Assembly (NCBI GenBank): GCA_934140285.1
Contig: CAKPBI010000001.1
Span: 1-64,000, forward strand
DNA: 64,000 nucleotides
From: an uncultured Bacilli bacterium
Lineage (GTDB): Bacteria; Bacillota_I; Bacilli_A; ML615J-28; CAG-313
Reading direction: 5' to 3'
The position numbers and the translations under genes are program-made. Below are positions 1-8,187 of this stretch, piece by piece (the first letter of the stretch is position 1; each line of letters opens with the position of its first letter). Under the pieces are notes generated by a model. The model worked only from the letters and a program-made list of their open reading frames with translations. It ran no database searches and was not told where the DNA came from.

Positions 1-47
1 CCCTTCTTGCTTTTGTATTAAGAAAGAAACATTAAAACAAAAAAATT

Positions 48-77
48 AAACTAGTGCATTAATGTACTAGTTTTTTT
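48..77 (+). terminator. Intrinsic terminator of the gene upstream of the window
   Basis: Stem AAACTAGT-GCA (48-58) pairs with TGT-ACTAGTTT (63-73) around a TTAA loop, followed by a T run to 77. It closes an operon to the left of the window; bases 1-47 show no recognisable coding content. Confidence 0.85.
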
Positions 78-154
78 GTGTAGGAAAAAATTAATAAGAA
101 ACGTAATCGCTTTAAAAGCTCTAAAGCAAAAATATTAAAAAAATAAGCAAACGA

Positions 155-184
155 TTTGCTAAAAAAAACGAAAATGAGTATAAT
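155..184 (+). promoter_or_regulatory. Promoter of the S10-spc-alpha operon
   Basis: TATAAT at 179-184 is preceded by an 18-nt spacer and a -35-like TTTGCT at 155-160. It is the only good promoter between the upstream terminator and rpsJ and leaves a leader of about 115 nt. Confidence 0.6.
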
Positions 185-200
185 ATACAAGGCTAAAAAC

Positions 201-302
201 GGACTGAGATATGCGAGGTTGCTGACACGCACGGAAGAGTTGCCGTGGTGCGTATGGTCAGGGAATTCGTGTGGAGTCTTAAGCTTAGAAAAAGCTAGGA
301 GG
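201..302 (+). promoter_or_regulatory. Structured S10 operon leader RNA
   Basis: The leader contains a long hairpin: CTGAC (222-226) pairs with GTCAG (257-261) and ACGCAC (227-232) pairs with GTGCGT (248-253), with a 3-nt bulge on the 3' side. An alternative inner pairing CACGG (230-234)/CCGTG (243-247) is possible. A second small hairpin AGCTT (282-286)/AAGCT (292-296) abuts the AGGAGG ribosome-binding site at 297-302. The GCGAGGTTGCTGACAC-type sequence is, as I recall it, conserved upstream of rpsJ in many Firmicutes. A ribosomal-protein autoregulatory role is inference; the ligand is not evident. Confidence 0.6.
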
Positions 303-308
303 TAAAAC

Positions 309-617
309 ATGGCAAAAGAAAAAAAATTAAGAATAAGATTACTATCTTATGATCACAGATTACTTGATGAATCTGCGAAAAAGATTGTGGAAACTGCTAA
401 GAGAACTGGTTCAAAAGTTTCTGGCCCTATTCCACTACCAACAGAAAGAGAAGTATTTACAATTATTCGTTCACCACACAAATATAAAGATAGTCGTGAA
501 CAATTTGAACGTCGTACTCACAAACGTTTAATTGATATCGTAAATATTACTCCAAAAACAATGGATGCGTTAGTTCATCTAGAACTTCCATCTGGTGTTG
601 AAATCGTTCTAAAATAG
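309..617 (+). CDS. rpsJ: 30S ribosomal protein S10
   Basis: Component of the 30S head and, with NusB, of transcription antitermination complexes. The 102-residue product has the normal family length and the conserved RSPHKYKDSREQFE segment near residue 57. An AGGAGG site lies 6 nt before the ATG at 309. It is the first gene of the ribosomal operon, downstream of the structured leader, so it is the gene most directly affected by any leader-based control. No unusual residues were seen. Confidence 0.98.
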   Translation: MAKEKKLRIRLLSYDHRLLDESAKKIVETAKRTGSKVSGPIPLPTEREVFTIIRSPHKYKDSREQFERRTHKRLIDIVNITPKTMDALVHLELPSGVEIVLK

Positions 618-635
618 AGAAAGGAAGGTGCACTC

Positions 636-1295
636 ATGGCCAAAGGAATCTTAGGTAAGAAAATTGGAATGACTCAAGTATTTTCTGAAACAGGCTCTTT
701 AATCCCTGTTACAGTAATTGAAGTAACTCCGAATATAGTATTACAAAAAAAGACTGTTAAAACTGATGGTTATAACGCTATTCAATTAGGATATTGTGAC
801 AAGCCAACTAGACTTGCTAACAAACCTGAACTTGGACACGTTGCTAAAGTAAATACAGCCCCTAAGCGCTTCATACAAGAAATCGCTGGGGAAGAAATGC
901 TAGCGTTCGAAGTTGGACAAGAGGTTAAAGGAAATATCTTTTTTGTTGGAGAATTAGTAGATGTAACTGGTACATCAAAAGGTAAAGGATACCAAGGTGT
1001 TATCAAACGTCACAATTTCCATTTAGGTCCTGCCGCTCACGGTTCAGGATATCATCGTGGAATTGGTTCAATGGGATCAATTCAACCTGCTCGTATTAAA
1101 CCAGGTAAGAAAATGGCTGGTCGTATGGGCGGAGAAACAAAGACAATTCAAAATCTTGAATTTGTTAAGTATGATCAAGAAAACAATGTAATTTTAGTAA
1201 AGGGAAGCGTTCCTGGTGCAAACAATTCATTTGTAATTGTTAAAAATGCTGTAAAAGCAAAGAAGCCAGCGCTTAATCCTGAAGCATTAGCATAG
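636..1295 (+). CDS. rplC: 50S ribosomal protein L3
   Basis: Binds 23S rRNA near the peptidyl-transferase centre. The 219-residue product starts with AKGILGKKIGMTQVF, the usual L3 opening, and carries the GKGYQGVIKRHNF and HGSGYHRGIGSMG loops expected at the tip of the protein. It lies 18 nt after rpsJ with AAGGAAGGTG as ribosome-binding site and 13 nt before rplD, in standard S10-operon order. Confidence 0.98.
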   Translation: MAKGILGKKIGMTQVFSETGSLIPVTVIEVTPNIVLQKKTVKTDGYNAIQLGYCDKPTRLANKPELGHVAKVNTAPKRFIQEIAGEEMLAFEVGQEVKGNIFFVGELVDVTGTSKGKGYQGVIKRHNFHLGPAAHGSGYHRGIGSMGSIQPARIKPGKKMAGRMGGETKTIQNLEFVKYDQENNVILVKGSVPGANNSFVIVKNAVKAKKPALNPEALA

Positions 1296-1308
1296 GAAGG
1301 AGTCAATC

Positions 1309-1935
1309 ATGCCAAAAGTTGTATTATACAATCAAACAGGTTCACAAGTTGGTGAAATCGAATTAAGCGAACATGTATTTGGTGTAGAAGATCATCAACA
1401 AGCTATATTTGATACAGTAATCGCTGAACAAGCTGCAAAGCGCCAAGGAACACAAAAAGCTAAGACTCGTTCTGAAGTTAGTGGCGGTGGAAGAAAACCA
1501 TGGCGTCAAAAAGGTACAGGACGTGCTCGTCAAGGTACAATTCGCGCTCCTCAATTTAGAGGTGGTGGTGTTGTATTTGCACCTGTTCCTAGAAGTTATG
1601 TTCTAAAAGTTAATAAAAAAGTTGCTCGTCTTGCAATGAGATGCGCATTGAGTAACAAAGTTCGTGAAGGACAAATTTATGTAGTTGAATCATTAGAACT
1701 TGCTGATTTCAAAACAAAGAGTTTAGTGAAAGTTATTAATGATTTAAAGGTAAATGGTAGAAAAGTTGCTATCGTTCTTGAAGATGCAAATGGCAATGTA
1801 GAAATCGCTGGTCACAATTTACCATATTTACTAGTTCAACAATACAATCATATTTCAGTTTATGAAATGATGAATGTAAACAGCTTAATAATTACAAAAG
1901 CTGCTGTTGAAAAGTTTGAGGAGGTACTTAAATAA
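1309..1935 (+). CDS. rplD: 50S ribosomal protein L4
   Basis: Exit-tunnel protein of the 50S subunit; in gamma-proteobacteria it also represses its own operon through the S10 leader. The 208-residue product has the conserved extended loop GGGRKPWRQKGTGRARQG around residues 59-76. The stop codon overlaps the rplW start by one base (TAATG), indicating translational coupling. Whether it controls the leader at 201-302 here is unknown. Confidence 0.98.
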   Translation: MPKVVLYNQTGSQVGEIELSEHVFGVEDHQQAIFDTVIAEQAAKRQGTQKAKTRSEVSGGGRKPWRQKGTGRARQGTIRAPQFRGGGVVFAPVPRSYVLKVNKKVARLAMRCALSNKVREGQIYVVESLELADFKTKSLVKVINDLKVNGRKVAIVLEDANGNVEIAGHNLPYLLVQQYNHISVYEMMNVNSLIITKAAVEKFEEVLK

Positions 1936-2219
1936 TGAAATCAATGTATGATGTTATTAAAAGACCAATTATTACTGAAAAAACAAGTGGCTTAGTAGAA
2001 AAACTACAATACACATTTGAAGTTGATCCAAAAGCAACTAAAACAGAAATCAAAGACGCAATCGAAAAGATTTTCGGTGTTAACGTTGTTGAAATTAGAA
2101 CTATAAATGTTCATCAAAAAGCAAAAAGAATGCAAAGATTCGAAGGTTTCAAATCAGCATATAAAAAAGCAATTGTTCGCTTAATGCCTGGTCAAACTAT
2201 CGATAAATTTGAAATTTAA
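1935..2219 (+). CDS. rplW: 50S ribosomal protein L23
   Basis: Ring protein at the tunnel exit, docking site for trigger factor and SRP. The 94-residue product begins MYDVIKRPIITEK after two extra residues, the family signature, and has the typical VNVVEIRTINV strand. The ATG shares its A with the rplD stop codon, and GAGGAG about 10 nt upstream sits inside the rplD end. Confidence 0.97.
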   Translation: MKSMYDVIKRPIITEKTSGLVEKLQYTFEVDPKATKTEIKDAIEKIFGVNVVEIRTINVHQKAKRMQRFEGFKSAYKKAIVRLMPGQTIDKFEI

Positions 2220-2231
2220 TAGGAGGTTATC

Positions 2232-3062
2232 ATGGCTGTAAAAAAATATAAAGCAACGACTAATGGTCGTCGTAATATGTCAGTTTTAACATATGAAGAA
2301 ATAACAACAGATACTCCTGAGAAAAGTTTATTAGTTACACTAAATAAAAAAGGTGGTCGTAATTCTTATGGTCGCATAACAGTTCGTCATAAAGGCGGCG
2401 GTGAAAAGAGAAAATATCGTATCATCGACTTTAAAAGAGATAAAGATGGTATTGAAGGAAAAGTTGCTTCAATTGAATACGATCCAAATCGTAGTGCTAA
2501 TATAGCTTTAATCAACTATGTTGATGGAGAAAAAAGATACATTATTGCTCCTGAAGGATTAAAAGTAGGTATGTCTATTTATTCAGGTGAAAATGTAGAT
2601 ATCACAATTGGTAATTGTTTACCTATTGCTAATATTCCTGTTGGTACTGTTGTTCATAATATCGAATTACACCAAGGTCATGGTGCCCAATTAGTTAGAG
2701 CTGCTGGTAGCAGTGCTCAAATTCTTGGACGTGAAGACCGTTACGTTCTTGTACGTTTAACAAGTGGTGAAGTTCGTCGTATTCTAGGCGTTTGCCGTGC
2801 TACAATTGGTGGTGTTGGTAACTTAGATTATGAACTTGTAAATGTAGGCAAAGCTGGTCGTACTCGTCATATGGGTATCCGCCCTACAGTTCGTGGTTCA
2901 GTTATGAACCCTAACGATCACCCTCATGGTGGTGGTGAAGGCCGTCAACCTATCGGTCGTAAGTCTCCAATGACACCTTGGGGTAAAATTGCTCTTGGTC
3001 TTAAAACAAGAAAAACTAAAAATAAAACGAACCGTCTTATCGTTCGTCGTAGAAATGGTTAA
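2232..3062 (+). CDS. rplB: 50S ribosomal protein L2
   Basis: Primary 23S rRNA-binding protein needed for subunit association and peptidyl transfer. The 276-residue product has the expected length, RHKGGGEKRKYR at residues 53-64 and the C-terminal NPNDHPHGGGEG and RKSPMTPWGK motifs that contain the conserved His. AGGAGG lies 6 nt upstream of the start. Normal position between rplW and rpsS. Confidence 0.98.
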   Translation: MAVKKYKATTNGRRNMSVLTYEEITTDTPEKSLLVTLNKKGGRNSYGRITVRHKGGGEKRKYRIIDFKRDKDGIEGKVASIEYDPNRSANIALINYVDGEKRYIIAPEGLKVGMSIYSGENVDITIGNCLPIANIPVGTVVHNIELHQGHGAQLVRAAGSSAQILGREDRYVLVRLTSGEVRRILGVCRATIGGVGNLDYELVNVGKAGRTRHMGIRPTVRGSVMNPNDHPHGGGEGRQPIGRKSPMTPWGKIALGLKTRKTKNKTNRLIVRRRNG

Positions 3063-3077
3063 GGAGGAAATGCATAT

Positions 3078-3353
3078 ATGGCACGTTCACTTAAAAAAGG
3101 ACCTTTTATTGATCAACATTTATTAAACAAAGTTGTTAAATTAAATGAATCAAATCAAAAGAAAGTAATTCAAACTTGGTCAAGAAGATCAACAATTTAT
3201 CCAGAATTTGTTGGACATACTGTTGCTATTCACAATGGTAAAGAACACATTCCTGTATATGTAACTGAAGATATGGTAGGCCATAAATTCGGTGAATTCG
3301 CTCCAACAAGAACATATCGTGGTCACGGTAAAGATAAGAAAGCAGCTAAATAG
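3078..3353 (+). CDS. rpsS: 30S ribosomal protein S19
   Basis: 30S head protein forming a complex with S13. The 91-residue product starts ARSLKKGPFID, has WSRRSTI near residue 35 and ends with a Lys/Ala-rich tail after GEFAPTRTYRGH, all typical. AGGAGG is located 10 nt before ATG. Confidence 0.97.
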   Translation: MARSLKKGPFIDQHLLNKVVKLNESNQKKVIQTWSRRSTIYPEFVGHTVAIHNGKEHIPVYVTEDMVGHKFGEFAPTRTYRGHGKDKKAAK

Positions 3354-3363
3354 GAGGTAAAAT

Positions 3364-3705
3364 ATGGCAGAAGTTAGAGCAATTGCAAAATCACTTAGAA
3401 TTTCTCCACGTAAAACTCGTTTAGTTGTGGATCTAATTCGTGGTAAAAAAGTAGGATTAGCAGTTTCAATTTTAAATAACTGCGAATCTACAGTTAGAGA
3501 AGATATATTAAAAGTAGTAAATTCCGCTGTTGCTAATGCAGAACATAATTTAGGACTTGAAGTAGAAAACTTATTCATTAAAGAAATCTACGTTAATCCA
3601 GGTGCTACATTAAAAAGATTCCGTGCTAGAGCAAAAGGAAGCGGTAATAGAATTTTAAAAAGAACTAGTCACATTACAGTTGTAGTGTCTGACGGTCAAA
3701 ATTAG
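3364..3705 (+). CDS. rplV: 50S ribosomal protein L22
   Basis: Its beta-hairpin lines the exit tunnel. The 113-residue product has the early RISPRKTRLVVDLIRG signature and the C-terminal hairpin sequence RFRARAKGSGNRILKRTSHI. It is separated by 10 nt from rpsS, with AGGAGG shortly upstream, and by 10 nt from rpsC. Confidence 0.97.
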   Translation: MAEVRAIAKSLRISPRKTRLVVDLIRGKKVGLAVSILNNCESTVREDILKVVNSAVANAEHNLGLEVENLFIKEIYVNPGATLKRFRARAKGSGNRILKRTSHITVVVSDGQN

Positions 3706-3715
3706 GAGGAAACAT

Positions 3716-4381
3716 ATGGGTCAAAAGGTTAATCCTGTCGGCATGAGAATTGGCATTATCCGTGATTGGGAAGCAAAATGGTATGCTCCAAAAACTAAAG
3801 TTGCTGATTTATTACATGAAGACTTAAAAATTCGTGAATTTTTAAATAATTTCTATAAAGCTGCATATGTTTCACATATTGAAATTAAACGTACTGGTAA
3901 AAGAGTAATCGTTGTAATTCATGCAGCTAAACCTGGTATTGTTATTGGTACAGGTGGTTCAAAGAAAAATGAAGCAGTTGCTGCTTTACAAAAATTAACT
4001 GGTAAAAATGTTTATATATCAGTAGTTGAAATTAAACAAATTGAAGCAGATAAAGATGCAACAATAGTTGCACGTAAGATGGCTGAAGATCTTGAAAATC
4101 GTGCTTCATTCCGTCGTGTTCAAAAAATGGCAATCCAAAAAGCTTTAAAAGCAGGTGCTAAAGGTATTAAGACAAGCATTTCTGGTCGTTTAGGCGGTGC
4201 TGAAATTGCAAGAAGTGAAGGATATATAGAAGGTAGTGTTCCTCTACATACTCTTCGTGCAAATATCGATTATGCAATTGCTGAAGCAGCTACTACTTAT
4301 GGAAAGTTAGGAGTTAAAGTTTGGATTAATAAAGGTGAAATTTTACCTGCAGCAAAAAATTCAAAAAAGGAGGCTAAATAA
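3716..4381 (+). CDS. rpsC: 30S ribosomal protein S3
   Basis: mRNA-entry-site protein with helicase function. The 221-residue product begins MGQKVNPVGMRIGI, has a KH type-2 domain with the GxxG loop at GTGGSKK near residues 79-85, and a C-terminal domain containing SGRLGGAEIARSE. Length is normal. Its last codons contain the AAGGAGG (4367-4373) used by rplP. Confidence 0.97.
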   Translation: MGQKVNPVGMRIGIIRDWEAKWYAPKTKVADLLHEDLKIREFLNNFYKAAYVSHIEIKRTGKRVIVVIHAAKPGIVIGTGGSKKNEAVAALQKLTGKNVYISVVEIKQIEADKDATIVARKMAEDLENRASFRRVQKMAIQKALKAGAKGIKTSISGRLGGAEIARSEGYIEGSVPLHTLRANIDYAIAEAATTYGKLGVKVWINKGEILPAAKNSKKEAK

Positions 4382-4384
4382 ATT

Positions 4385-4804
4385 ATGTTAATGCCTAAAA
4401 GAACTAAATATCGTCGTCCTCATCGCGTTAGTTATGAAGGCAAAGCAAAAGGTGGCAAGAAAGTTACTTTTGGTGAATTTGGTCTTCAATCTTTAGAGGG
4501 TGCATGGATTACTGACCGCCAAATTGAAGCGGCTCGTATCGCAATGACTCGTTATATGAAACGTGATGGTCAAGTATGGATTAAGATATTCCCTCATAAT
4601 ATAAAAACTAAAAAACCATTAGAAGTACGTATGGGTTCCGGTAAAGGTGCTCCTGATGGATATGTAGCAGTAGTTAAAGATGGTACAGTAATGTTTGAAA
4701 TCGGTGGTGTTTCTGAAGAAATAGCACGTGAAGCATTAAGACTTGCTGCACACAAACTACCAGTTAAAACAAAATTTGTAACAAGAGAAAGTGGTGATTG
4801 TTAA
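4385..4804 (+). CDS. rplP: 50S ribosomal protein L16
   Basis: Helps organise the A site and tRNA accommodation. The 139-residue product starts MLMPKRTKYRRPHR, the usual family start, so the ATG at 4385 is preferred to the next ATG at 4391; AAGGAGG is 11 nt upstream inside rpsC. Its TAA stop overlaps the rpmC ATG by one base. Confidence 0.96.
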   Translation: MLMPKRTKYRRPHRVSYEGKAKGGKKVTFGEFGLQSLEGAWITDRQIEAARIAMTRYMKRDGQVWIKIFPHNIKTKKPLEVRMGSGKGAPDGYVAVVKDGTVMFEIGGVSEEIAREALRLAAHKLPVKTKFVTRESGDC

Positions 4805-5070
4805 TGGCTAGAACAACAAAAGCTCCAAAAGTAGATAAAAAGTTAGCAAAGAAAATCGCTGAAAAGAAAACTCTTGCCGGAAAAATTCGTGAATTAAATG
4901 ATACTGAAATTCTTAATCATATTAACGACTTAAAACAAGAATTATTTAATTTACGTTTTCAAGCAGCCGTTGGTAAACTTGAAAATACAGCTCAATTAAA
5001 GAAAGTTAAGAAAGAAATTGCAAGATGTTACACAGTTCTTACAGAACGTGCAGCTGCATCTAGCAAGTAA
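4804..5070 (+). CDS. rpmC: 50S ribosomal protein L29, N-terminally extended
   Basis: Tunnel-exit protein next to L23. The core KIRELNDTEILNHINDLKQE and LFNLRFQAAVGKLEN motifs are clear. The start is set at the ATG at 4804, which overlaps the L16 stop (TAATG); an in-frame TTG at 4798 lies inside rplP and is less likely. From 4804 the protein has 88 residues, versus about 66 in Bacillus, because a Lys/Ala-rich segment of about 25 residues precedes the conserved core. The ribosome-binding site is weak (GGTGATT), so translation probably depends on coupling to rplP. Confidence 0.93.
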   Translation: MARTTKAPKVDKKLAKKIAEKKTLAGKIRELNDTEILNHINDLKQELFNLRFQAAVGKLENTAQLKKVKKEIARCYTVLTERAAASSK

Positions 5071-5083
5071 TCGGAGGTAACTT

Positions 5084-5350
5084 ATGGAAGAAAGAAAATG
5101 TAGTCGTAAAGTTTATGTTGGCGTTGTTGTTTCAGCTGTAAACGATAAGACAATTACAGTTAAAGTAGAAACTCATCGTAGACATCCACTATATGGTAAA
5201 AGAGTTCAATATACTAAGAAATTTACTGCACATGATGAACAAAACGTTGCAAAAGTTGGTGACATTGTAGAAATTATGGAATGTCGTCCACTATCTGCAA
5301 CTAAACGCTATCGTTTAGTAAGAGTTGTTCAAGAAGCAGTAATAATCTAA
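5084..5350 (+). CDS. rpsQ: 30S ribosomal protein S17
   Basis: Early-assembly 30S body protein with an OB fold. The 88-residue product contains VGVVVSAVNDKTITVKVE and HPLYGKRVQYTKKF, with the usual C-terminal ECRPLSATKRYRLVRV. A GGAGGT site precedes the ATG by 7 nt. Length and order are normal. Confidence 0.97.
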   Translation: MEERKCSRKVYVGVVVSAVNDKTITVKVETHRRHPLYGKRVQYTKKFTAHDEQNVAKVGDIVEIMECRPLSATKRYRLVRVVQEAVII

Positions 5351-5365
5351 TAGGAGGTATTTACA

Positions 5366-5734
5366 ATGGTTCAACAAGAAACAAGAGTCAATGTAGCCGA
5401 TAACTCCGGTGCAAAACAACTTTTAATAATTAAAATTTTAGGTGGTTCAATCCACAAATCTGCAACAATCGGCGATATCGTTGTTTGTTCAGTTAAATCT
5501 GCAACAACAGGCGGCCAAGTTAAAAAAGGTGATGTTGTTAAAGCAGTAATCGTTCGTACTAAGAAAGCAGTAAGAAGAGAAGATGGTTCATATATTAAAT
5601 TTGATGATAACGCTGCTGTAATTATCAAAGAAGATAAGAACCCAAGAGGAACTCGTATTTTTGGTCCTGTTGCTCGTGAATTACGTGAAAAAGATTTCAT
5701 GAAGATTGTATCTCTTGCTCCTGAAGTACTATAG
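5366..5734 (+). CDS. rplN: 50S ribosomal protein L14
   Basis: Forms an intersubunit bridge with 16S rRNA and is the binding site of RsfS-type silencing factors. The 122-residue product begins MVQQETRVNVADNSGAK and has KKGDVVKAVIVRTKK and the NPRGTRIFGPVARELR signature. AGGAGG lies upstream. No anomalies. Confidence 0.98.
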   Translation: MVQQETRVNVADNSGAKQLLIIKILGGSIHKSATIGDIVVCSVKSATTGGQVKKGDVVKAVIVRTKKAVRREDGSYIKFDDNAAVIIKEDKNPRGTRIFGPVARELREKDFMKIVSLAPEVL

Positions 5735-5745
5735 GAGGTAGCGTT

Positions 5746-6069
5746 ATGAGAATTAAAAAAGGTGATATTGTAGCTGTAATAGCTGGCAATCAAAAACCTA
5801 TTAAAGGTAACTACGTTACTGGTGAAGTATTACAAGTTTTACCTAAATCTAATCGTGTTGTAGTAAAAGGTGTTAACATTGTAACTAAACATAACCGTCC
5901 ATCAAACGCAAATCCTGATGGTGGTATTGAGAAAAAAGAAGCACCAATTAGTATTTCTAATGTTGCTTACTTAGATCCAGTAGATAAGAAACCTACAAAA
6001 ATAGGTTACAAATTTGTAGATGGTAAAAAAGTTCGTTATTGTAAACGTTCTAAAACTGTAATTAAGTAG
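5746..6069 (+). CDS. rplX: 50S ribosomal protein L24
   Basis: Assembly-initiator protein with a KOW motif at residues 4-30 (KKGDIVAVIAGNQKPIKG). The 107-residue length and the central VKGVNIVTKHNRP motif are typical. AGGAGG precedes the start; the gap from rplN is 11 nt. Confidence 0.97.
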   Translation: MRIKKGDIVAVIAGNQKPIKGNYVTGEVLQVLPKSNRVVVKGVNIVTKHNRPSNANPDGGIEKKEAPISISNVAYLDPVDKKPTKIGYKFVDGKKVRYCKRSKTVIK

Positions 6070-6081
6070 AAAGGAGCTTGA

Positions 6082-6630
6082 ATGGTTATGAATCGTGTCT
6101 TACAATATTATAAAGAAACTGTCGTAGCTGAATTAACAAAGAAGTTTAATTACACTTCAGTTATGCAAGTTCCTAAAATCGTAAAAATCGTAGTAAACAT
6201 GGGTGTTGGTGATTCAATTCACAATTCAAAATTACTAGATGCTGCTTGTGAAGATTTAGCAATCATTACAGGCCAAAAACCACTTGTTACAAAAGCTAAG
6301 AAATCTATAGCTGTCTTCAAACTTCGTGAAGGTATGTCAATTGGTGCAAAAGTTACTTTACGTGGTGAAAGAATGTATGAATTCTATGATAAATTAGTTT
6401 CCATTGCTCTTCCACGTGTTCGTGACTTCCGTGGTGTAAATCCAAATGCTTTTGATGGTAGAGGAAATTATACTATTGGTATTAAAGAACAATTAATTTT
6501 CCCAGAAATTAATTATGATAAAGTTTTAAAAATTCGTGGTATGGATATCGTTATTGTTACTACTGCAAAGACTGACGAAGAAGGTCGTGCATTATTAACA
6601 ATGTTAGGTATGCCATTTGCGAAGAAGTAA
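6082..6630 (+). CDS. rplE: 50S ribosomal protein L5
   Basis: Binds 5S rRNA and contacts P-site tRNA. The 182-residue product contains FNYTSVMQVPKIVKIVVNMG and RDFRGVNPNAFDGRGNYT. Two starts are possible: ATG 6082 (5 nt after AAGGAG) and ATG 6088 (11 nt after it, giving MNRV like Bacillus L5). The difference is two residues and is not resolved by the sequence. Confidence 0.97.
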   Translation: MVMNRVLQYYKETVVAELTKKFNYTSVMQVPKIVKIVVNMGVGDSIHNSKLLDAACEDLAIITGQKPLVTKAKKSIAVFKLREGMSIGAKVTLRGERMYEFYDKLVSIALPRVRDFRGVNPNAFDGRGNYTIGIKEQLIFPEINYDKVLKIRGMDIVIVTTAKTDEEGRALLTMLGMPFAKK

Positions 6631-6645
6631 GGAGGTCTTTTGATT

Positions 6646-6831
6646 ATGGCAAAAACATCCCAAAAAGTAAGATGCTCTCGCAAAGCAAAATTTAGTACAA
6701 GAGAATACACTCGCTGTGAACGTTGTGGTCGTCCTCATGCAGTTTATCGCAAATTCAAAATCTGTAGAATTTGCTTTAGAGAACTTGCATACCAAGGATT
6801 AATACCTGGCGTTACAAAGGCAAGTTGGTAA
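6646..6831 (+). CDS. rpsZ: 30S ribosomal protein S14, zinc-binding type
   Basis: 30S head protein of the short zinc-ribbon (type Z) class. Two CxxC pairs, CERCGRP and CRICFRE, are intact, so it is the zinc-dependent form. The ATG at 6646 gives the family-standard 61 residues with GGAGG 10 nt upstream; an in-frame TTG at 6640 lies too close to the ribosome-binding site. It ends GLIPGVTKASW, typical of the type. Confidence 0.96.
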   Translation: MAKTSQKVRCSRKAKFSTREYTRCERCGRPHAVYRKFKICRICFRELAYQGLIPGVTKASW

Positions 6832-6850
6832 GAAAGGAAGGTCAAATATT

Positions 6851-7246
6851 ATGGTAATGACTGATCCAATTGCAGATATGTTAACTAGAATTCGTAATGC
6901 AAACCAAGCAAAACATGAAAATGTTACAATGCCTGCATCACGTTTAAAATTAGAAATCTTAGCAGTTCTTAAAAATGAAGGTTACATTTCTGAATATGAA
7001 AAAGTAGAAGATGGAAAACAAGGTATCATTAAAGTTACACTAAAATATAACAACAAAGATAGAGTTATCAAAGGCATAAAGAAAATTTCTAAACCTGGAT
7101 TAAGAGTTTATGCTAAATCTAGCGAACTACCTAAAGTTTTAAATGGCTTAGGTATAGCTATTATTTCAACTTCAAATGGAATTATGACTGATCGTGAAGC
7201 TCGTTCTAAAAAGCTTGGCGGCGAAGTTATTGCATTTGTATGGTAG
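6851..7246 (+). CDS. rpsH: 30S ribosomal protein S8
   Basis: Central-domain 16S rRNA-binding protein, the spc-operon repressor in E. coli. The 131-residue product starts MVMTDPIADMLTRIRNAN and ends with the TSNGIMTDREARSKKLGGE signature. Length is normal. An AAGGAAGG site lies upstream. Confidence 0.98.
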   Translation: MVMTDPIADMLTRIRNANQAKHENVTMPASRLKLEILAVLKNEGYISEYEKVEDGKQGIIKVTLKYNNKDRVIKGIKKISKPGLRVYAKSSELPKVLNGLGIAIISTSNGIMTDREARSKKLGGEVIAFVW

Positions 7247-7258
7247 TAAGGTGATTGT

Positions 7259-7795
7259 ATGTCAAGAATAGGAAATAAACATATTAATATTCCTGAAGGC
7301 GTTACTGTAACTGTTGAAGGAAATTTAGTAAAAGTTAGTGGACCTAAAGGTCAATTAGAATTAGTAAAAAATCAAGATATCTCTGTTGAAGTTGAAGGCG
7401 CTACATTAGTTGTTAAACGCCCTAGTGATGATTTATTCCATCGTTCAATTCATGGTACAACAAGAGCTTTAATTCATAATATGGTTGTTGGTGTACATGA
7501 TGGTTATGAAAAAATATTAGAAATAGTAGGTGTTGGTTATCGTGCTCAATTACAAGGTAATACACTTGTACTTAACTTAGGTTACTCTCACCCAGTAAAT
7601 ATGGAATTACCAAAGGGTATTTCTGTAACTGTTCCTACTCCAACTGAAATACATGTATTAGGTTGTGATAAACAAGTTGTAGGAGAATTTGCGGCTGAAA
7701 TTCGTAAAGTTCGTGGACCAGAACCTTATAAAGGTAAAGGCGTTCACTATAAAGGCGAATATATCCGTCGTAAAGAAGGCAAGAAAGCTAAGTAG
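7259..7795 (+). CDS. rplF: 50S ribosomal protein L6
   Basis: Located near the factor-binding site of the 50S subunit. The 178-residue product has the N-terminal SRIGNKHINIPEGV and C-terminal GPEPYKGKGVHYKGEYIRRK motifs. The start at 7259 follows AAGGTGATT by only a few bases. Length is normal. Confidence 0.97.
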   Translation: MSRIGNKHINIPEGVTVTVEGNLVKVSGPKGQLELVKNQDISVEVEGATLVVKRPSDDLFHRSIHGTTRALIHNMVVGVHDGYEKILEIVGVGYRAQLQGNTLVLNLGYSHPVNMELPKGISVTVPTPTEIHVLGCDKQVVGEFAAEIRKVRGPEPYKGKGVHYKGEYIRRKEGKKAK

Positions 7796-7814
7796 AAAGG
7801 AGAGACTAAATAAG

Positions 7815-8177
7815 ATGATCGGTATTAAAGATAAAAAACAAGCTCGTCATGTTCGTCATGAGAGAATCCGTAAAGTAATCGAAGGTACTTCTGAAAGACC
7901 TCGTCTTGCAGTGTATCGTTCAAATAAACACATTTCTGTTCAAATCATTGATGATTCAAAACAAGTAACTTTAGTTTCTGCTTCTACATTTGAAAAAGGC
8001 AATAAACTTGCTGTTGGTTCAAATATTGAAGCTGCTAAAGCAGTAGGTGCAACAATTGCTAAAAGAGCTCTAGAAGCTGGTATAACAGAAGTTGTATTCG
8101 ACCGTGGAGGTTTCTTATTCCATGGACGTGTAAAAGCATTAGCAGATGCGGCTCGTGAAGCCGGACTAAAATTCTAG
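7815..8177 (+). CDS. rplR: 50S ribosomal protein L18
   Basis: Delivers 5S rRNA to the 50S subunit together with L5. The open frame reaches back into rplF, but the ATG at 7815 gives the standard 120-residue protein and follows AAAGGAGAG by about 10 nt. Conserved elements are RPRLAVYRSNKHISVQIID and the C-terminal FDRGGFLFHGRVKALADAAR. Confidence 0.96.
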   Translation: MIGIKDKKQARHVRHERIRKVIEGTSERPRLAVYRSNKHISVQIIDDSKQVTLVSASTFEKGNKLAVGSNIEAAKAVGATIAKRALEAGITEVVFDRGGFLFHGRVKALADAAREAGLKF

Positions 8178-8187
8178 GAGGCTACAC

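Noticed and set aside
59..310. 83-codon minus-strand frame over the rpsJ leader
   Set aside because: It covers the promoter and the structured leader, has no ribosome-binding site and no family resemblance; a shadow of non-coding DNA.
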